Positions 12,801 to 53,973 of a DNA stretch of 64,000 nt are shown piece by piece; the stretch's first letter is position 1; each line of letters starts with the position of its first letter. Below the pieces are notes generated by a model. It had not been told where the DNA came from. It saw only the letters and a program-made list of their open reading frames with translations, and searched no databases. Both the position numbers and the translations under genes were made by a program. Location: contig NC_085876.1 of the NCBI RefSeq assembly GCF_034702125.1, positions 6,700,364 through 6,764,363 of the forward strand, written 5' to 3'. The DNA comes from Engraulis encrasicolus. Its lineage: Eukaryota; Chordata; Actinopteri; Clupeiformes; Engraulidae.

Positions 12801-13655
12801 TCAAATCTGCCTTTGTACTATATAGTTGATTCTTTGCAATCACCTTCCTGATTCTCTAGCCCTGATTTAATTATATTGTGAAATGCACTGCTAAAGAACA
12901 ATGTTTATTCACCAAGTGGAGTATGTTTACTTAACACAATGCTCCCTACATATCATTAACCACACACCCATATCTGACCTCTGACATCACTGATAACGCA
13001 GCAACTCCACTGCATATTTCTGGTCTTGTTACGTTAAAAGGTACATACATTTCCCCTTTTTTACTTACGTCCAACTGCAGTTCCAGCCGATTGATTTCAT
13101 CACTGGCCTGGTTTAGATGCTCAAGCTCTTCCTGCCAGAGAAAAAAAGGCCGACACAAATATTTAACACCTCTCTACAGATGCTCTTGCTTTGCACAGTC
13201 ACAACTGATAGCATCAGCGGATGTTTGTCACCCTACAAACTTTACCACATAAAAATGCGTCATTTTAGATGGTGCAAACATTTCACAAGCTAGTAATACT
13301 ATACCACAGATTAGCCATTATATTGCAGGTGGTCTACAGGGTAACCAAGATGTCAAAGATAATTACCCGGCAATTTTGCTATAGCTATCATGAATGCTCT
13401 TACCTGGATCCTAGGATCCAACTCCTCTTCATACTCCTCTGCCTCTTCTTCCACAGATTTTTCCTTTTCAGGGACACCTCTGTCTGTGCAGTCAACCTCC
13501 ACTTCAACTTTTTTCTCGTTGCCTCCATCGCCACCTCTGTCTTTCAAGTCTCCTTCCCTCTCCTCAGACTCCTCACCCGGTGTCTCCTCTCTCCAGTCAG
13601 CCGAGTCGCTCACTCCGGAGCCCGGGGGATTCTCACGCAAGCTCGCTGCTTCCAT
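4238..13655 (-). CDS. sh3bp5l: SH3-binding domain protein 5-like (SH3BP5L), RAB11 guanine-exchange factor family
   Basis: Seven coding exons (minus strand): 13655-13404, 13131-13069, 12712-12584, 10017-9856, 6901-6728, 5399-5213, 4833-4238. They join without a frame break into 520 aa. Residues about 80-320 form the long antiparallel coiled coil of the SH3BP5 family, with the blocks [37 protein letters not shown] and [19 protein letters not shown]. The tail keeps the family blocks [26 protein letters not shown] and the terminal RSISL. SH3BP5 proteins activate RAB11 by nucleotide exchange. SH3BP5L rather than SH3BP5 is favoured by the N terminus and tail. The protein is longer than human SH3BP5L (about 390 aa), mainly through an acidic N terminus and a C-terminal Ala/Ser/Thr plus poly-Gly insertion. 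The exon 6 donor (GTGCAC) is weak, so that boundary is the least certain. Confidence 0.95.
4332..4450 (-). repeat. Coding trinucleotide repeats in sh3bp5l
   Basis: On the plus strand this reads (TCC)n followed by imperfect (GCA)n. In the sh3bp5l frame it encodes a Gly run preceded by an Ala/Ser/Thr/Val-rich stretch just before the conserved C terminus. The mammalian protein has no equivalent. Confidence 0.85.
5421..5454. repeat. (CA)n microsatellite next to the sh3bp5l exon 6 acceptor
   Basis: About 16 CA units (TG in transcript sense), ending about 20 nt upstream of the exon 6 splice acceptor. Confidence 0.9.
6441..6478. repeat. (TG)n microsatellite in sh3bp5l intron 5
   Basis: TG array lying against the outermost decayed copy of the exon 5 end. 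Confidence 0.9.
6479..6531 (-). pseudogene. Decayed partial copy of the sh3bp5l exon 5 end (copy 2)
   Basis: On the minus strand this segment reads as the last part of exon 5: KSKPYF and FNHILE are still legible, followed by a 14-nt insertion and a GT dinucleotide where the exon 5 donor sits. It lies in intron 5 about 250 bp downstream of the real exon end at 6728, between TG arrays. No upstream acceptor AG with a suitable frame was seen, so it is probably not a functional exon. Confidence 0.8.
6532..6595. repeat. (TG)n microsatellite separating the exon-like copies
   Basis: About 32 TG units between the two decayed exon 5 copies. Confidence 0.95.
6596..6667 (-). pseudogene. Decayed partial copy of the sh3bp5l exon 5 end (copy 1)
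   Basis: Minus-strand translation keeps [18 protein letters not shown], aligned with [17 protein letters not shown] of the real exon 5. It is followed by the same 14-nt insertion as copy 2 and then GTAAC, a donor-like sequence. It keeps more of the exon than copy 2 and carries the same insertion, so the two copies probably arose serially. Confidence 0.85.
6668..6721. repeat. (TG)n microsatellite beside the sh3bp5l exon 5 donor
   Basis: About 27 TG units starting within 7 nt of the exon 5 donor (GTAAGA on the minus strand). Confidence 0.95.
9742..9835. repeat. (TG)n/(GTCT)n compound microsatellite in sh3bp5l intron 4
   Basis: TG array running into six GTCT units, ending about 20 nt from the exon 4 donor at 9855. 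Confidence 0.9.
10030..10267. repeat. Diverged tandem duplication, unit about 110-130 bp
   Basis: Two adjacent copies (about 10030-10139 and 10140-10267). Each contains a CATACACAACA start, a GTCAGAATCAGAACTGGGCTT-like core and an ACACTT(G/A)CAGTA end. The core is of a kind often seen dispersed in fish genomes. The tandem lies just upstream of sh3bp5l exon 4. Confidence 0.75.
10807..11103 (-). mobile_element. tRNA-derived SINE, copy A
   Basis: On the minus strand the 5' end has a tRNA-like head with a B-box-like GGTTGCCGGTTCAACTC; the body ends near AATGGGAGTTGTAGTTTCCC. A second copy at 19327-19593 matches along its whole length, which shows it is a dispersed element. The head is too degenerate to be a tRNA gene. 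Confidence 0.8.
11508..12463. mobile_element. Foldback (palindromic) DNA element with TA target duplication, 956 bp
   Basis: The element begins CAGCTCCAGGCCTTTTTAT and ends with the reverse complement, with TA on both sides (11506-11507 and 12464-12465), as for Tc1/mariner-type insertions. The two arms are inverted copies along nearly their full length and meet at a short spacer near 11925-11940. The right arm carries about 110 bp absent from the left (about 12210-12330). It sits in sh3bp5l intron 3, so the pre-mRNA would contain a hairpin of roughly 400 bp. Confidence 0.9.
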
Positions 13656-14630
13656 ATACGGCCTCGAAGTCGAGCTGGTCGCTCGGTAAAATACAGCGTC
13701 AATAAATGTATTTCACAGCAGTATTTAAAATAAGGCATCTGATTTCTATGTCATTATAGACACACCAGAACGGCACACAATATTCAGCATGCAAAAACAA
13801 ACGCAGTCGTTTGTGTTGTTGTTAGCCGGTGCTGTTAGCCAGATGCTAGCATGAAAATAGCACCATTAGTTTCTAATAGACCGTCCAGGCAATGGTACGC
13901 CCTTGATAAATTGACTTAAAAATCGGTAAATAAAATAAAAATTTAATAAATAAAATAAACATCCCACCACGATATATTGCGCATGGGTGGGTTGGTCATG
14001 GAATGTTTTCGGGTTCGGAATGGTAGCTCCCCCACCCTTTCCAGCCACCACCACCAGCTCTCTTCCACACAGCTGGGCTGCTTGGCAGGTTCAAACGTAT
14101 CACTCACATCTAGATCTTCCAAAGGGCGGTGTGACGACAACTGGAAACAACCCCCCAAGACACTTACTCAATGTGTAGGTTTTTTTTATTAGACCATTTA
14201 TTTGACACATTTACAAATAAAATTGAACTAAAGTAACAAAAATACAGCTTGGATGAAAATTCCCACTTTTTACACATAAACACTACTATAACATTATTTT
14301 GTCCACCACCCCCCCCCCCCCCCATGTCCATCATAGAGGTGCACAAAGACTAACGTCTTGAGTTTCATCATTATGGCACTGCTCTAGTGTCATATTTAAT
14401 AGCATTGGGAGAGCCATGGGCCTAAGTAAGGACTTTGCCACCCCTGCCATTCCTTCACCGCCATCTTCCAAATGGAATAATGCACAGGAGCAACACATTT
14501 CTCCACACCGTCTACTCCTCATTCCAGTGCAGTCTGCCTGGACTGCACTGTAGGCTACACGTCTGTGTGTCCTTGACTCCCCCTGACTCTGGGTCAGCTT
14601 GTGTATATGGAGACGTGCTATGCCAGTCTG
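13656..14630. other. sh3bp5l 5' region and gtf2h4 3' UTR
   Basis: Both genes run on the minus strand. The part near 14630 is the gtf2h4 3' UTR; the part near 13656 is the sh3bp5l 5' UTR and presumed promoter. There is no TATA-like box in an obvious position. A C homopolymer of about 17 lies near 14310. No other gene is seen. Confidence 0.6.
14185..14202 (-). terminator. Candidate poly(A) signals of gtf2h4
   Basis: Two AATAAA hexamers on the minus strand (at 14197-14202 and 14185-14190), about 430 nt after the gtf2h4 stop codon. These are the first canonical signals noted downstream. Confidence 0.5.
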
Positions 14631-35043
<20,413 letters not shown>

Positions 35044-35523
35044 CTATGATCACCAAAAAGAAGATAGTGTCATGCCAGAGTGCTGAAAGATTCAGATACA
35101 TCTCATAATTCAGTAAACATAACTTCTGACAGACACACACACACACATATATATTTTATACCGTCAAACGAGTATTATTTTAGATAATTGACAATGTCCA
35201 AAATGCAAGCTAACGTCAAAGGTAGTGCAACTTCAACGTGAGCTGGAAGCAGGGGACTGAGCTGGGCTCATTTAACGTTGAACGTGCTTAGATCGATACG
35301 AATCCACGTACTTCCCCAAAAGGCGAAACAAAAAGCACAACACATACATGTGCCAAGCGCTATTACCTTTAAAATACACAGATACTTGAATAAAAACGCC
35401 AATATTCACAGGTTTAGATCACAATGAAAACTTTCAAGGCGCCATGTTGGATGGTCATGTGACCAAACACATTGACGTGTGATTGGCCTAGCTGCGACCG
35501 GTCTCGTCTCGCGCACTCACTAA
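35044..35523 (-). promoter_or_regulatory. Presumed gtf2h4 5' UTR and promoter
   Basis: Sequence upstream of the gtf2h4 ATG. Near 35440-35463 are GGCGCCATGTTGG (minus strand contains ACATGGCGCC, YY1-like) and the near-palindrome GGTCATGTGACC, an E-box of the TCATGTGAC type. The transcription start was not determined. Confidence 0.4.
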
Positions 35524-35816
35524 CCAATATGCGACCTTGCGTCCTCCACTTGTGCTTGAGGCCTCGTACAAGGACGTGATAGATACGTCGTGATGACATC
35601 ACTGACACAACAGCATTATATTTCAATATCTCGCAAAAGCTCAATTGTAAAGTCATTTTTTTCATTTTCAAACAGGATGGTAAATGAAGAATAGTTCCCA
35701 AAATTGTTTTGGCCAAGCAGACAGCGGAGAAACTTAATTGTTTTCCCCACGGAGGCAGGGCATCAGCAAAACTTGAGGCCACAAGCCCAAGTGGAGGACA
35801 CAAGGTTGTATATTGG
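35524..35816. mobile_element. Inverted-repeat MITE, 293 bp
   Basis: Begins CCAATATGCGACCTTGCGTC and ends with an approximate reverse complement (ACAAGGTTGTATATTGG). The GTCCTCCACTTG(T/G)GCTTG segment follows in both arms. A relative starts at 35870. Confidence 0.75.
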
Positions 35817-35869
35817 AGTGGAACCCTGGGGATAACAGCAGAGAGGTTGCATGACATCATGTGTGTTTT

Positions 35870-37016
35870 CCAATATGCAGACACCCGTCCTCCACTTATG
35901 CTTGTAGCCTCCCGTCCACAGACCTGTATTAACCTAGACTGGCAATGCCCCTCGAAATTTTCGGATTTCTCAGAGCCTCAGAATCGTAGTCTGCCATCTT
36001 GGTGGAGACTCCCGTAATTACGTAATGACGTCATGCACCGATGGGTTTTTTTAAAAATATTTTTTTTGCAACACTGGTTCACTAGTTAAGTTGGGTCAGG
36101 CCATGTGTAACGTCTTTAGAACAATAGCTCTAGTATAAATTAATGTTCTAGAAAAGTCTCGCTCTCAAGTGGCTCCTTATTTTCAGCTGCAATGTGCTGT
36201 GCCGTGTTGTTGCTAGGTTACCTTCAGCGTCCTTGGGGGGGGGGGTGGTATTAATAATAGCACAGTTACCGGTAGCTTCACTGAAAACGTACGGCTTATT
36301 TAAGAAATATACGTACCTATATACACAGTTGTCATTACATCTGAGTTAAGTACATAAAATAAGCTTTACACACGTAAGCATGGCCGATTCAGTGTCACAA
36401 ATATCCACAAACCTGCAAGCGGCAACGAAAACAGTCGGCTTCAGGGTTGCCAGATAATACTGATTATTTTCGTCCATTTTTACCCACAGACCGCTTTCCT
36501 CAACGGCCCCGATTGGGCGGGAAACCGCCCGATCTGGCAAGACCGCTCAGCTTCAGGCTCTCTAATAAAACGTTTGGAGGTAGTGAGGGTTATTTCATTA
36601 GTGGAGTGAGAATTTAGACGTTACGACTTGTCAAAATCTTACAAAAAATGATTGAAACCCACTTTGATAACGTTGTAATCACCGTTTGAAATCGTATGCA
36701 TTCCTATGGGTCACAGCTGCGATAGTCTCCACTAGGCGGGGCTACGTCTGTGGGAGGCGCCCACAGGGCGCGAAAAAGGCAAAGATGGCTGCGCCCAGTC
36801 AATCCGAAAAGCTGCCACTGGCTAGAACCGCCCATTGCCAGTCTAGGTTAATACAGGTCTGTGCTCCCGTCTTGCTGACGCTGTTCTTCATTCACCATCC
36901 CGATAGTAAATGAGAAAATCACATTACAAATGTGCCTTTGAAAGATATCGAACTAATTTTCTGTCATCATGAGGTCACAAGTAGGCAGTAAGGGAGGACG
37001 GAAGTCCCCATATTGG
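35870..37016. mobile_element. Second MITE copy, split by a younger insertion
   Basis: Left end 35870-35908 (CCAATATGCAG..., CGTCCTCCACTTATGCTTGT) and right end about 36985-37016 (GGAGGACGGAAGTCC, CATATTGG) belong to the same family as 35524-35816. The 947-bp element 35917-36863 interrupts it. Without the insertion and one target copy the host element would be about 190 bp. Confidence 0.7.
35917..36863. mobile_element. DNA transposon with 31-bp perfect terminal inverted repeats, 8-bp target duplication
   Basis: Both ends begin CACAGACCTGTATTAACCTA; the perfect inverted match continues to 31 bp and resumes weakly inside. An exact CTCCCGTC duplication flanks it (35909-35916, 36864-36871), as for hAT-like elements. 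No transposase frame is present. A G homopolymer of about 13 lies near 36235. The termini differ from the hAT element at 2192. Confidence 0.9.
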
Positions 37017-37283
37017 AATCTACCCCATGTGTGTGGTATAACCATTTATAAACAATAGAATTTAATAATGTATAGGCGTAAAATATACAATCAATATGAC
37101 AGAGAACTTACTCCAAGTCTGTTGTTGAGTTCACCAATTGTGTCAACGACCCCTTCGTTAGAAAAACATTTTGAGGACTTTGCAAAAGTTAGCTTGAATC
37201 CATTAAAAAAAAATCTTGGCTGTGAAGTTAAGGTAGGCCAGAATAACAACAACGCCTGTAAACAAATTGTGACAATATTGTAG

Positions 37284-37289
37284 TTTATT
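37284..37289 (-). terminator. Candidate poly(A) signal of polr1h
   Basis: AATAAA on the minus strand, about 140 nt after the polr1h stop codon. Confidence 0.6.
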
Positions 37290-37430
37290 CTTGGATAATA
37301 TACATCAGTAAAGACTCATTTTCTCTTACAAATAAAAAGCAAACATCTTTTTCCATTAATCTAAGCAGCCAGTACAAAAAATATCTGGATCAAAATATGG
37401 GAACATTCCATGCCAAATATTGTGCATCCT

Positions 37431-38431
37431 TCACGAGTCTTCTTTCTCCTGGTATCTGTGATCAAAGTAACAGCATTTGGTTAATGCCTATGCAGCAATG
37501 CTTGTAATAAAATAGCAGTAATGATAAAGATAATTGAATGATAAAAAAATATATATATCTTCCAAAATCTACAGGAAAGACCATGAAGAGGGAACTGCGG
37601 GGACCAAAGAAGTGCAGATGCCAATTGGCCTTAAGCTATAATCTGCCTGTGAGAAGTATTCTGCAATGTTTAAGTTTTTGAACATGGCCCTGCATACAAA
37701 TAGACTGAAGAAGTGAAATGTCCCAATACGTGCCGAATACACAGAAAACATCACATGCATCTAGCTTTGAATGCTAGATGCATGTAATGTTTTCTGTGTG
37801 CATAACGGCAGGGCTTTTTCTAGGATTTTTTGACATGAGGGAGCATCATAGCAGGTTACGGGGGGTGTTCCCCCCCCGTGAAGGAGAAATTTACTATGGG
37901 GCGCTCAAATATATATATATATAAAAATAAAAGTATGAGGGTGCACCCACGGAGGTATGAGGGTGGAGCGCCCCTATTTCCCCATTCAGAAAAAGCCCTG
38001 CACGGGATGTGTATGTATATCACAACATTAATGGTTTTTGTACATGGTACCATGGGCATAAAGAACTGGGAAGAAAGATACACGAGATCTTGGCATACCT
38101 GCAGTGTATACATGTGAAGAAGACGGTCTGGCCTTCGTCAGCAGACCTCATCTGTCGCGTGTGGTAAACCATCCCCTCTTTATTACACCTGGAGCACCGC
38201 CTGTCGATCTGGAAATCACAAACAGAATGATAAGCACCTTTGTAGCACATGGATTTCCTTTTGCAATTGGTTTGTGCGTGTGTGTGTTTACATCGGTTGC
38301 CAATCTAGAAGTGACAACAACCAAACGTGTAAAGTTGAGGGTAAAATTACTGTAACTTAGTCAATCTCATAAGATGTGCAAACACAAATCCTACACTGGG
38401 ACAATTTGCAACAATATGGATGTCTTACTGA

Positions 38432-38490
<59 letters not shown>

Positions 38491-39154
38491 CGTGCGTGCA
38501 TGCGTGTGTGTTCCATTTCATATTTTAGTGTTTCATATTAAGACACTGTGGTGTCCCCTGGGGGCACTAATACCAAAGAATGGTCTACTTACTAATAAGA
38601 TAAATCAAAGTTTTGACAAGTTTGATCTCCTAAGGGAGCACTGTCCCCTCCGTCTTCCCTTTCTGTGGTGTTTGGTGACAGCTTGATGTGCGCTACTACC
38701 ATCTACAGCCGTGGGTCTCAACCTTTTTTTGACCAAACGCCACTTATTTTACTCACCACTGGGCCTTTGAGTTCAGCATCTTCCTCCGTGTCCCCTGTGC
38801 TGACCATAACTTCTAATGGGTTGAACACTACTGATGAAGTGATTACTTGGTTGGCTAATTCTGAAAAAGAGAAACACAAAATAGATGGCTTTTAGGACAG
38901 GAATGCACAACTAGTTTCATTCATCACCATAGACAAGTTATTAAGGTTTGCCTGTCAAGTTCCAAAAAGAAGCACACTGAGAGAACAACCAGAGACGGTT
39001 TAGGTAGGAGCCTAAACCGGCGCTGGTACAACTTACCTTTCACTGGAATGATAAATTCACATCGAGGGCATTTGATGGTGTCTGGTGCCCCAGGTAAAGG
39101 AAGCACGTTCCCGCACTCTGGGCAGAAGTTAGGGTCTCCACTAAAACAAGACAT
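37431..39154 (-). CDS. polr1h: RNA polymerase I subunit H (RPA12 / ZNRD1)
   Basis: Four coding exons (minus strand): 39154-39037, 38860-38757, 38208-38099, 37455-37431, giving 118 aa (human: 126). Two zinc ribbons are visible. The N-terminal one has C11/C14 (CPEC) and C29/C32 (CPRC). The C-terminal, TFIIS-like one has C79/C82 and C107/C110. The QMRSADEGQT loop (residues 93-102) carries the Asp98-Glu99 pair that supports RNA cleavage by Pol I. The end YQEKEDS matches mammals. An acceptor (TTACAG) lies 2 nt before the ATG, and a matching donor GTGAGT at 39320-39325 defines a non-coding first exon from 39326 upward. The gene is divergent from ddx39b. Confidence 0.96.
38434..38489. repeat. (TG)n microsatellite
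   Basis: TG array with a short CGTG tail in polr1h intron 2. Confidence 0.9.
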
Positions 39155-39325
39155 TTCTGTAACGAGAGGGAATTATTATTTGACATGTCATGTCAAAAAC
39201 GTCTAAGTATCTGATTCTTTAGCAGTCCGTCTTTAACAGCCTTCTTCGTAGGTGTAGGTATACTAGTGAAAACAGACCACTTGGTAACCCATATAAATAT
39301 TAGAACTATACATTTCAATACTCAC

Positions 39326-40000
39326 CACAATTGTTACCAAAGTTTGTTGTGGACAGATTCCCCTATTCCTCCGCTTTCACGTGGACGACACAATCAGGCA
39401 ACTGATGTGGGGTCCAAAACGCACGGGTCCTCTTCGTGTGTTTGGCGCAATTGAATGACGTTGCTAGTGCATCAGATGAAAAGTAACCTGATACGAATTG
39501 CTGCGTAAATTTAAGGTAATATTCCCCGTTGTGGAATACAATTCCATAAAGAATAGATAAATGTACATATATGTTTGCTTGATTAACCGAGTTGTTGTCA
39601 TGAATAGCTTCTAAACTTCGTTAATTGATTATTTATTTTATTTTCTGGCGTTTAGAAGACGCTCGATGTGGGTTAGCCAGTACTGTATCATTGGGGTTAG
39701 CTAATAAGCTAGCTAATTGCAGGAGTACTTTTCAGTTATTTGCAATCCGGTTGCTTGTAACATGATGTTGCACTGAACTATTTGCAAATTGAGAATGGAG
39801 AATTGTCGACCTTGGTGAGGTATTGGATTATGACAAGTGGCCATGACAAGCCACACAAGTCACCAAGCTAACAGGTTGAAATGAGCAAGCCATTGGTCTG
39901 TTAGCTAAGGAAATGGGCAAATGACCGTAACAGGTGGCATTGTTTGCCTTCTTTATTTTCCAACAAAACAGAGGTATCACTCTCCGTGTGCACTGTCACT
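39326..40000. promoter_or_regulatory. Bidirectional promoter region polr1h / ddx39b
   Basis: Two divergent genes are separated by about 0.85 kb between start codons. The polr1h non-coding exon ends at 39326. Between the genes lie TTTCACGTGGACG (E-box, 39377-39389) and AATGACGTTGC (CRE-like, near 39455). The ddx39b coding exon is probably preceded by an acceptor at about 39969-39971 (AAACAG), implying a non-coding first exon. Start sites are inferred. Confidence 0.5.
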
Positions 40001-49718
<9,718 letters not shown>

Positions 49719-50400
49719 AGCGACGTCGAAGGCTGACGGGAGATGTGGACATGCAGAGTCGTAGGCATGGGCAGCTAGCTGTGATATCCAGCTGCAGAGG
49801 TGTATATTTTACAAGTGGAAGTACTCTTACCGGTGTAATTACTACAGCAGTATATGACCTTGCATAGCTCACCATACTTACCAGTTATTCCACTGTAACT
49901 AAAGAGGAAGATGCACCGTAAGGGTACTTCTACTTTTACCTTCTACAACTCTGTCTAGTTGTAACTAACTCTGTTCAGGGGGAGTAGACTTCCGTGTGTT
50001 GACCTGGGCTCTGGCCTTAGGGTCTCTAGTCATGATGTTAGTAGGCTTTAGGTTCCCCCACCCCACATCCCTCTACTGAACACCAAAAACCCTGACGTTC
50101 TCTCCGAGTGATAATAATGCGCTTCTGCCCGTGACACAATGTTCCTTGTGTGTTTGTTTACCGTTGTGGGAGTGAAATTGTTAAGAGCAATGTGGTGTTT
50201 TGGGTTGTTTTTCTTTGTTTTTTTGGGGTTTTTTTTACATCACATTAAGATGTTTCCAAATGTTATGGTAGTGATGTACCTGTGGCAGACTGTGATGATG
50301 GCCGTGGCCGGTGATTTAAAACCTGTCATTTGTAGCAGTTTGTAGCTTGTGGTATTTATGCATCACTTGCTTGACACAAATAAATAACAACAGTGTTTTT
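49719..50400 (+). other. ddx39b 3' UTR
   Basis: From the stop codon to shortly after an AATAAA at 50379-50384, followed by a GT-rich stretch typical of a cleavage site. Confidence 0.7.
50379..50384 (+). terminator. Poly(A) signal of ddx39b
   Basis: AATAAA followed 20-30 nt later by GTGTTTTTGTC, a plausible U/GU-rich downstream element. Confidence 0.7.
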
Positions 50401-52267
50401 GTCTACATGTGTGACTGGGTTATTGTGCATCGCAGCAGCGACAGATTAGATTGTCTATGTAGCATAAACCCTAATTTCACCATAATCTCTGACTAAATGA
50501 TGTTGGAGTCTAAGAGTTGCTATATCAAGTTAATGTTTTGACCTGGACTCCCTGGCACAGGGGAAGCTTAGTGTCTGGGACCTTCATAGCTAAATTTAAA
50601 GTTTTGCAGTGAGCGGTCTGCGCACGTGAAAGTATTTTCTTTGTTTATTTTATTGGCAGAATACAAACAGGCAAAGAAAAGGATTTCAAGTGTGTGGACC
50701 TCTTGCTGAAAAAAAGCTAAATTAAGACTTTGTCCTGACCTTTTTCCAGGGATATGGACACCAGCAAACTTCAGAAAATACAGTAAATTGGTATTTCATG
50801 TTAACACCGCTATATATATGCATGAAATAACTTGGGTGACATCCTGAGCAATGAGACATGCATTACATCCTAATGTATTCCTAATGTAAAAGTCAAGGCA
50901 AAGTGGCTCATTGAATAACTTGAGCACATTTTGTTCATGTGTGCAGTACAGTTAAAAACTGTGTGAGCTGGGAAACGGGGTGCAGGCCAAGGGGTCAGCT
51001 GTCCCGATTCCAGGGAGAGAGGGAAGGGGGGCAGAATTGGACCTCCATTACCCTGTATGTATTCAGTGGTGGATGATTTTGTTCAGGGCCTGGGCAAAGC
51101 TGTCAGCAGCCCTGTGTGTAAGCAACATCACAATGACTTCTTCTCAGCTCAATGTTGCCCCACCTCTTAAGTGCATGCATGAGTTACCCAGTTAGGGCAT
51201 TTAGTGTACTGGCTGAATTTGTACTCCCTGCATAATTTAACAGCAGGTTCATATTCTAGAATAAATATTTATGTCCGCTAAGAAAGCACCATCTTACTAT
51301 AAACCTCTCCAGCTTCCAGCATTGCAAGTGGAAGTTTCAAGTGGAATAATCCTTTATCATTTTGGGAAAGTATTATAGGGGGGAGGGGGTTGCTTTGGTG
51401 TGAGCATGTAAAACGCGTAGGTTGTTTTCCTTGAAACTTACTCAATTTGCATAGCCAAAAAAGTGTGTCAATGGCCTGTCACAAGCACCTGTTAGGCCAT
51501 GGGGAAACCATGAGGAGTGGGACTAAAAGGATTGTGGTGACTTTTTGAGCAATGATTGCTTCCAAATTTTCAAACGGAATAGATAGAAAAATTGACATTG
51601 CTCATAAAGCTGCCCTGTGTATGATCAAAGTCATGGGGGTGGGGGTGTTGAAGGCAATTAATATACTATATGTCATCAGTATTGTCTGACTTACAGTACT
51701 TCATAATATTTCATAGGGCCCCAGATTTCTAGTGTTGGTTGGTAGGTAGTGGGTATGTAAATGTTCCCCTAGTGAGCATTAAAAAAGATGGTGTATACTG
51801 ATTATTATTAAAAAAAAATACAAACAGCCCTACTGACCCAAGTTCAAGTTTCATAGGAGTCATTTCCCAAACATGAGATTCTAATTAGTACAATTTTCCA
51901 GCCATGTTTATTAGTGAATGTACATGTTCTCTTTTTTTGTTTAATTAACTAATGTAGGATGGTGCCGGTGTTATCCAGGGCCCAGAATTCAGTTCTTATT
52001 ACATTGTTGTATGCACTGGATGGTGGGACCCTTTCAAATGACTTTGTCCCGGGGCTGGCCCAAGCTGTCAGCGCATGTACTGTATGTGTGTTGCACATGT
52101 ACAGTATAACAAAAACGAGATTGAACCACATTCCCCTGTCATGTCACACCTCATCATCCAGATATATAGTCCGTGAGACCACGATCATTAGACAAATATC
52201 AAAATAGTGGATTTTATTCTCAATGTATTAAAGATATAAACATGTCAGGCAGTGGTTTTACATGTAA

Positions 52268-52369
52268 TCAGAGCAACTGATCTGATCCAATCACACGTCA
52301 ACAGAGCAACTTCTGACCCAATCACGTCCTCAGAGCAATCACACTCTGACCCAATCACACAACTCTCTC
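52268..52369. repeat. Imperfect tandem with three CCAATCAC motifs
   Basis: Three units of about 32-35 bp, each with CAGAGCAA and CCAATCAC. CCAAT is the NF-Y core, but no nearby gene start is known. Confidence 0.7.
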
Positions 52370-53973
52370 TCTCTCACCAAATCTCAATACAGTACATGTA
52401 ATTATATTACCATTAATCTCTCGTCTCCGACAACATAGATAATCATCATCCTATGACTTGAAAAAATAACAGAGTAACAATAAATGATTGGTTTTGCAAC
52501 AAACCAACATTAATGAGCTTTATTTTTCTTCTTTCTGTACGCAATGGGAATTTACCAAGTGCCAGCGTTCGCATGAAGCTAGGGGCCTATTCCAGGTGGC
52601 AGGTTTAGTTCCTTACCTGGTTGTTGTATTAACTTAAGAGTTACTTTTAAAGCTATACTGCACCATTTCTGGAAATAAGGTAATTTTACACTTCTCCATA
52701 AGTTAAAAGGTTGAGTTTTACCTTTCTCCTGCTCTTCCAGCCGTTCTGAATATTGTGACAACTTGCACCTCCATGTAAGCATTTATCATTGAACCCTGTG
52801 GGAACAACTGGCTCCATATGATTCAATAATGCATGCCAACTTGGAAATAGTAGTAACATCACCAGACTCGTAAAGAACAGCTGGGAGAATACACAAAAGG
52901 TAATACTCCATCATTTAACTCAAGGGGAGGTGTTTCCAGAAATAGTGGAATGACGCTTTAAATCAACTAATTGAAGAACCCTGTGACTGCATCTCAATAT
53001 TCCTCCTTCAGTTGCTTCCTTCAGCCTCATGACAGTTCATAAGGAATTTGCTCCAGAATTAATATGACGTAAGGTTCTAAGTTGCCATCCTATGGCAGCC
53101 ATGTCCCTTAAGGAGACTAGAAAAAGTACTCTGGGAGAATAAATGAGTTCAATGGGAAAGTCACACCGATTTAGGAGGCCGGACTTGATCCCACTTAGTT
53201 GCATTGGTGAAACATGCCAGGCTTCATCTTGGTTTCCCACATTGAAAATCCTCAATGATGTCGAGCCAATAGGAACAAGGCCGGAAAGAACAACTGGAGG
53301 TGCGAGTGAAATGCAGCCGGAAGATACTTCTATTAAGCGATTTACCACTCTGACCTCTGAGCTATCTTACCTAAGCCAGGTCAGTAAACCATTGGAAGTG
53401 TGTTGGCCGACGGAGAACCGTGCCAGTGCCCATTCCCACACCTGATCTTGAACCGGCCGGCGTGTTCACGCCTCAAGTCTGAGCGTTCGGGCACTGAAAG
53501 TTGGATTGTGATGTGAACTGAAAAAATACTCATTCTTTTTCTCTGCGAACCGGGACGACAAGGTCATGGTCACATACGGAAATGTTCAGAGCCTGACATG
53601 ACCACGGGTGGTTTGCAGGTAAGTATGAACTAAACTGCTGCAGGCACAGGCACCGGCATCATTCTAGTTGGCCTGAAAACAGTATCACAGGAAATTCCAA
53701 GAACATGTTCAGCCATAAACCTGGCAAAGGTAAGCTACAGGACATGGTAAACGTAATAATAGACAGCCTGCAGGCATCATTTAGTAATGAAAATGAAGAC
53801 TCAAAGCTCTTCTATTAGATGTTATACTATATCTTAACTCAATGGATGCCAGCAATTATCGAATCATATAACCCAGCAGTGCCAGAGCATTTTCAGCATT
53901 TTGGGTGTTTTGTCAAGACCGTCAGAATAAATTTCTATATAATTACATGCCTATGTCAACGCCACACCATAAA

